DNA from: Elusimicrobiota bacterium
GTDB taxonomy: Bacteria > Elusimicrobiota > Elusimicrobia > UBA1565 > UBA9628
DNA length: 64,000 bases
NCBI GenBank assembly: GCA_003452935.1
Contig: DMMY01000031.1
Location: 1 to 64,000 of the forward strand
Direction of reading: 5' to 3'
The first letter of the stretch is position 1. Each line of letters begins with the position of its first letter. The translations under genes were made by a program, and so were the position numbers. A model generated the notes under the pieces. The model made no database searches. It saw nothing but the letters and a program-made list of their open reading frames with translations, and was not told where the DNA came from. Shown here in pieces: positions 63,701-64,000 of the stretch.

Positions 63701-64000
63701 GAGGTGGGGAGATGAACCTTGCCATTGAAGATCGTCGGCTCTCCAAAAGATCCGAGAAACTCGCGTTTCACGATCGGCGTGGTTTTGGCGCCATGAATCT
63801 CGTAAATCGTGCCTTTTTTGGCATAGACGTAAAGATTCCCGTCGAATTCATGATATCCTGTGATAAAGGAAGCGTCCTTCAAAAGAAGGTCCCAGCCGTC
63901 CCCTTGGCGGCAGAAAAGCCCCTTGTCGGTGAAAGCATAGGTCCCGTAGCGGGTCTGCGTTAGAGAATAGACTTTTACGCCGGGAAGATCGTCGATGAGG
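60772..64000 (-). CDS. Propeller - zincin-like - VWA protein (5' end outside window)
   Basis: An open frame of 1076 codons that is still open at base 64000; a TTG at 63882 is only an internal codon because the propeller pattern (YGTYAFTDKGLFCRQ) continues upstream of it. The N-terminal part has propeller-like repeats (GIFRKDGHNQWEQLL, GIFRCSGGECVWI, GLYEARGKAWKSLY, GIKRFSP). The middle holds MHEVAHYF (HExxH at 62443-62457) and LYQHLEDIRVN, a zincin-like set as in CobT-related proteins. A Lys/Glu/Gln-rich linker leads to a VWA domain with MIDAS DISGS (61297-61311), GSTAIG and ATDEG (near 61000). It converges on the giant AAA gene. A MoxR-VWA type partnership with it is inference. Confidence 0.85.
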   Translation of the reverse strand, partial: LIDDLPGVKVYSLTQTRYGTYAFTDKGLFCRQGDGWDLLLKDASFITGYHEFDGNLYVYAKKGTIYEIHGAKTTPIVKREFLGSFGEPTIFNGKVHLPTSAGIFRKDGHNQWEQLLDIKAAWSTAQLGETLFAGTNDTVLRKSETQTQWEPVLRDLTATNMVDFLGKLYIFGFNHANDRYELYEVDENGATRPADLPIDEDIHGLVQAGKSLYLLIGKNLYMRERDGWTLLVEETPQVADYIEGSDIYIRATAQGKHGIFRCSGGECVWIHDDAGGVSGVIKYADKSYFGTSNGLYEARGKAWKSLYQGPVSGVVETGNNIYIGTESGIKRFSPAKALPKGWKLRILDDIAARVEQAVEAPSAAASSAGEPFSSAEDGSIVDDGGRTIFSGLAQAARSAARMLGARLPAEPEESEKQDINSLPLDAQIDALMDKYGVPEGDRAMRKRLTMQVVTRVRTDIHLFAHADDVRVDFGQWWTTDQNDPSLKTIFIPLEDIFVRAVDDTGAMEAVGAAMHEVAHYFITRPDLAHPLAPKYLLTSSPEANNLLYQHLEDIRVNTWLLLAQPGLAPYFDAIYEQMWPENIEDARRTRQARESLLARSILRIKPRGEAERDWMPPHQQFANAIIYHWRHPEAEPDFLTDPMAKDYFHKTLDAIEEVRRTHPSSVGGRLLEAMTSKAAHEALEIMDREIFPYYAQLIKKSKDDLDEMKKAGSQVKKNPGHCPNQPSQGGNSKDTASGQGSPQGDEIDQMDKDLAEAMRSQGDKKRGTVPQGKKPASKTKGKPGAKEGEGNKKNAWRERRDKIIQNEKKIRQGMTSYEKYKLRAEELGLIGKVDGIVKRLLLPTKHARLSRQFYYEGDEPDMNKYYDDMAQGHYDTPIMRRWSRKIRRSAKISLVLDISGSMGSLTEAMNSPLDSALLGIVSWIEVCQRNGLDFEVILFDEKQTIAHPFGKTVKRDSKQDIVRQIIAAKGGSTAIGAAFKLALDRIIKQPATHRFVIFATDEGQNTGESPEAWKTLAAKNKIVTMAMVMGTQPADYEKHFDYAVRVPQAKDFPALLLGVLQKAIRAVMGPLGFLR

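Overview
This is a gene-dense, high-GC window from a Gram-negative (diderm) bacterium. The evidence for two membranes is an outer-membrane barrel fused to LysM, an AsmA-type protein, several signal peptides and a periplasmic amidase. My best guess at phylum is Elusimicrobiota or a similar uncultured lineage. That is an impression from gene content and style, not a demonstrated assignment. Genes are packed with ATGA/GTGA/TTGA overlaps, and several start codons lie 6-8 bases after a -10-like box, which suggests leaderless mRNAs.

Layout. 1-12.6 kb: an Ala/Pro/Glu-repeat secreted protein, a GT-C glycosyltransferase, an MFS carrier, endonuclease III, a secreted protein with an internal duplication flanked by two copies of a palindromic repeat, an alpha/beta hydrolase, and a minus-strand run of ferredoxin, C39/NlpC peptidase, amidase, GAF-PAS protein and YjbQ. 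12.7-16.7 kb: a small lipoprotein, a membrane-anchored protein, a barrel-coiled coil-LysM protein and a receiver-TM-propeller fusion. 16.8-23.4 kb: a glycan operon (DegT aminotransferase, cupin, methyltransferase, GT2, two GT-C enzymes, the second with TPRs). 23.4-30.6 kb: a lone receiver, then gcvT-gcvH-gcvP-lipoyl ligase, a RAM-domain protein and two tandem receivers. 30.7-35 kb: a membrane zincin, a lipid-kinase-like protein, AsnB and a GT4 enzyme. 35.4-44.3 kb: YtxH, AsmA-like, PyrE, MFS, PurB, RlmI-like and a purine permease. 44.4-64 kb: two secreted subtilases, a 4251-residue multi-AAA protein, a small secreted protein, tRNA-Phe, and a large VWA protein cut by the window edge.

The standout is the 12.8-kb gene at 47331-60086. 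I can recognise six AAA-type modules in one chain. Three have intact P-loops (modules 2, 4 and 6). The other three (1, 3 and 5) lack a P-loop but keep the motif following strand 2 and a Walker-B-like strand. About 1290 residues of three tandem propeller-like repeats separate modules 3 and 4. After module 6 come an acidic/Pro linker, a transglutaminase-like domain (Cys-His-Asp) and a C-terminal VWA domain with a complete MIDAS. Six AAA modules followed by a linker and a MIDAS domain is the layout of eukaryotic midasin (Rea1). The AAA + transglutaminase + VWA parts are those of the bacterial MoxR gene cluster, here joined in one polypeptide. The convergent neighbour at 60772-64000 carries propeller-like repeats, an HExxH zincin-like domain and its own VWA domain, so it is a plausible partner. 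The N-terminus of the giant looks like a signal peptide, which conflicts with an ATP-driven machine and needs to be resolved.
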